Source of the DNA: Acinetobacter sp. WCHA45
GTDB taxonomy: Bacteria; Pseudomonadota; Gammaproteobacteria; Pseudomonadales; Moraxellaceae
Length of the DNA stretch: 64,000 bases
NCBI RefSeq assembly: GCF_002165255.2
Contig: NZ_CP028561.1
Location: forward strand, 1,178,001 to 1,242,000
Reading direction: 5' to 3'
Shown: in pieces, positions 63,563-64,000 of the stretch
How positions within the stretch are numbered: position 1 is the first letter of the stretch
Layout of the letters: every line of letters starts with the position of its first letter
Position numbers and translations under genes: made by a program
The notes under the pieces: generated by a model
The model's input: the letters and a program-made list of their open reading frames with translations, nothing else
Databases searched by the model: none
Told to the model about the DNA's origin: nothing

Positions 63563-64000
63563 GGCTGTTGCATAAATATCTGAAGATTAGGGTTTGTTGA
63601 GAATTACCGAGAGTTAATTAAACTAGCGCACAATTGAATCATGGCTTCAAAACTCGTATCTGTTTTACAACTACGCATCGCTATACGTTTAAATTCTTTT
63701 AACTTACAGAAATAGTTTTCAATGAGATGACGCCATTTATACATAATCGTATCAAATGCTCTCATTACTTTTCGATTAGATTTGGGTGGGATCACCACTT
63801 TCACTTTACGTTCATTTAGTTCTTGAATCAGCCAATCTGCATCAAATGCTTTATCCGCTAGTAATGCTTGAAAATCAACATCTTCAATTAAAGGTTTGGT
63901 TTCTACTAAATCGTGATATTGACCAGGCATTAATCGAAACTTAATGAGGTTGCCTAGACTATCCACTAAGGCAAGAATTTTACAGGTCATTCCACCTCGA
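63563..64000 (-). mobile_element. IS5-family element (partial, runs off the window)
   Basis: An end reading GGCTGTTGCATAAAT at about 63563 resembles the terminal repeats of IS5-family (IS427-type) elements in Acinetobacter. It precedes the stop of an IS5-type transposase on the minus strand. The other end lies beyond base 64000, and the exact left boundary is uncertain by a few bases. Confidence 0.75.
63604..64000 (-). CDS. IS5-family DDE transposase (5' end outside window)
   Basis: 132 visible C-terminal residues. The frame continues through the window edge as RGGMTCKILALVDSLGNL. LLADKAFDADWL carries the second catalytic aspartate, and IENYFCKLKEFKRIAMR carries the catalytic glutamate with the Y-(2)-K pattern of IS5. 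In many such elements the transposase is split into two overlapping frames; whether that is so here cannot be seen. Confidence 0.88.
   Translation of the reverse strand, partial: RGGMTCKILALVDSLGNLIKFRLMPGQYHDLVETKPLIEDVDFQALLADKAFDADWLIQELNERKVKVVIPPKSNRKVMRAFDTIMYKWRHLIENYFCKLKEFKRIAMRSCKTDTSFEAMIQLCASLINSR

Overview
The window is AT-rich bacterial chromosome with the gene content and order of an Acinetobacter species. The indicators are a Moraxellaceae-type isc cluster, an ISAba1-like IS4-family element with 9-bp target duplications, gspL/gspM beside gpsA and sixA, a long FabG4-type reductase, and cvpA-purF next to pyrD. The species cannot be fixed from this sequence alone. Most of the window is housekeeping chromosome. 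I see no tRNA, 5S/16S/23S rRNA, CRISPR array or intact prophage. The one stable RNA I can support is the SRP RNA (ffs).

Layout. 1-5 kb: 3' part of mfd, a HIT protein, a membrane-bound class III adenylate cyclase and an unknown two-part protein. 5-10.5 kb: complete iscR-S-U-A-hscB-hscA-fdx iron-sulfur operon on the minus strand, with an IscR-type operator over its promoter. 10.5-23.2 kb: SCP2/UbiJ-like membrane protein, phasin, HU, PpiD, CpoB, ffs, recX-recA, hslR-yrfG, cysQ, a histidine phosphatase, rpsT, rraA and a tandem-GST protein. 23.2-28.7 kb: lipid genes (thiolase with a low-complexity leader; divergent FabG4-type reductase, MaoC-like dehydratase and beta-lactamase-fold hydrolase).

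28.7-31.4 kb is the least ordinary region. Four tightly packed minus-strand genes encode a PP2C phosphatase, a 73-residue stand-alone FtsK-gamma-like winged helix, an unknown 137-residue protein and a PD-(D/E)XK nuclease-like protein. I could not match this set to a described system and treat it as the best candidate for a new one.

31.6-49 kb: maf, DUF2237, pgk, small lipoproteins, nitroreductase, gpsA, sixA, gspL-gspM, a histidine-kinase remnant, pyrD, cvpA-purF, an M48-like protein that has lost its HExxH motif, uppP, a PaaX-like regulator with a desaturase and thioesterase, and a decayed locus near 48 kb.

48.5-64 kb: a TelA operon whose third gene is split by an ISAba1-like element, ahpF, a lipase-like lipoprotein, a repeat lipoprotein, trmJ-cysE and dnaE. 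Upstream of dnaE a second, truncated copy of the same element has cut off another gene and abuts an IS5-family element running off the window. Both ISAba1-like copies carry an outward promoter, one reading into the broken TelA-operon gene and one toward dnaE.
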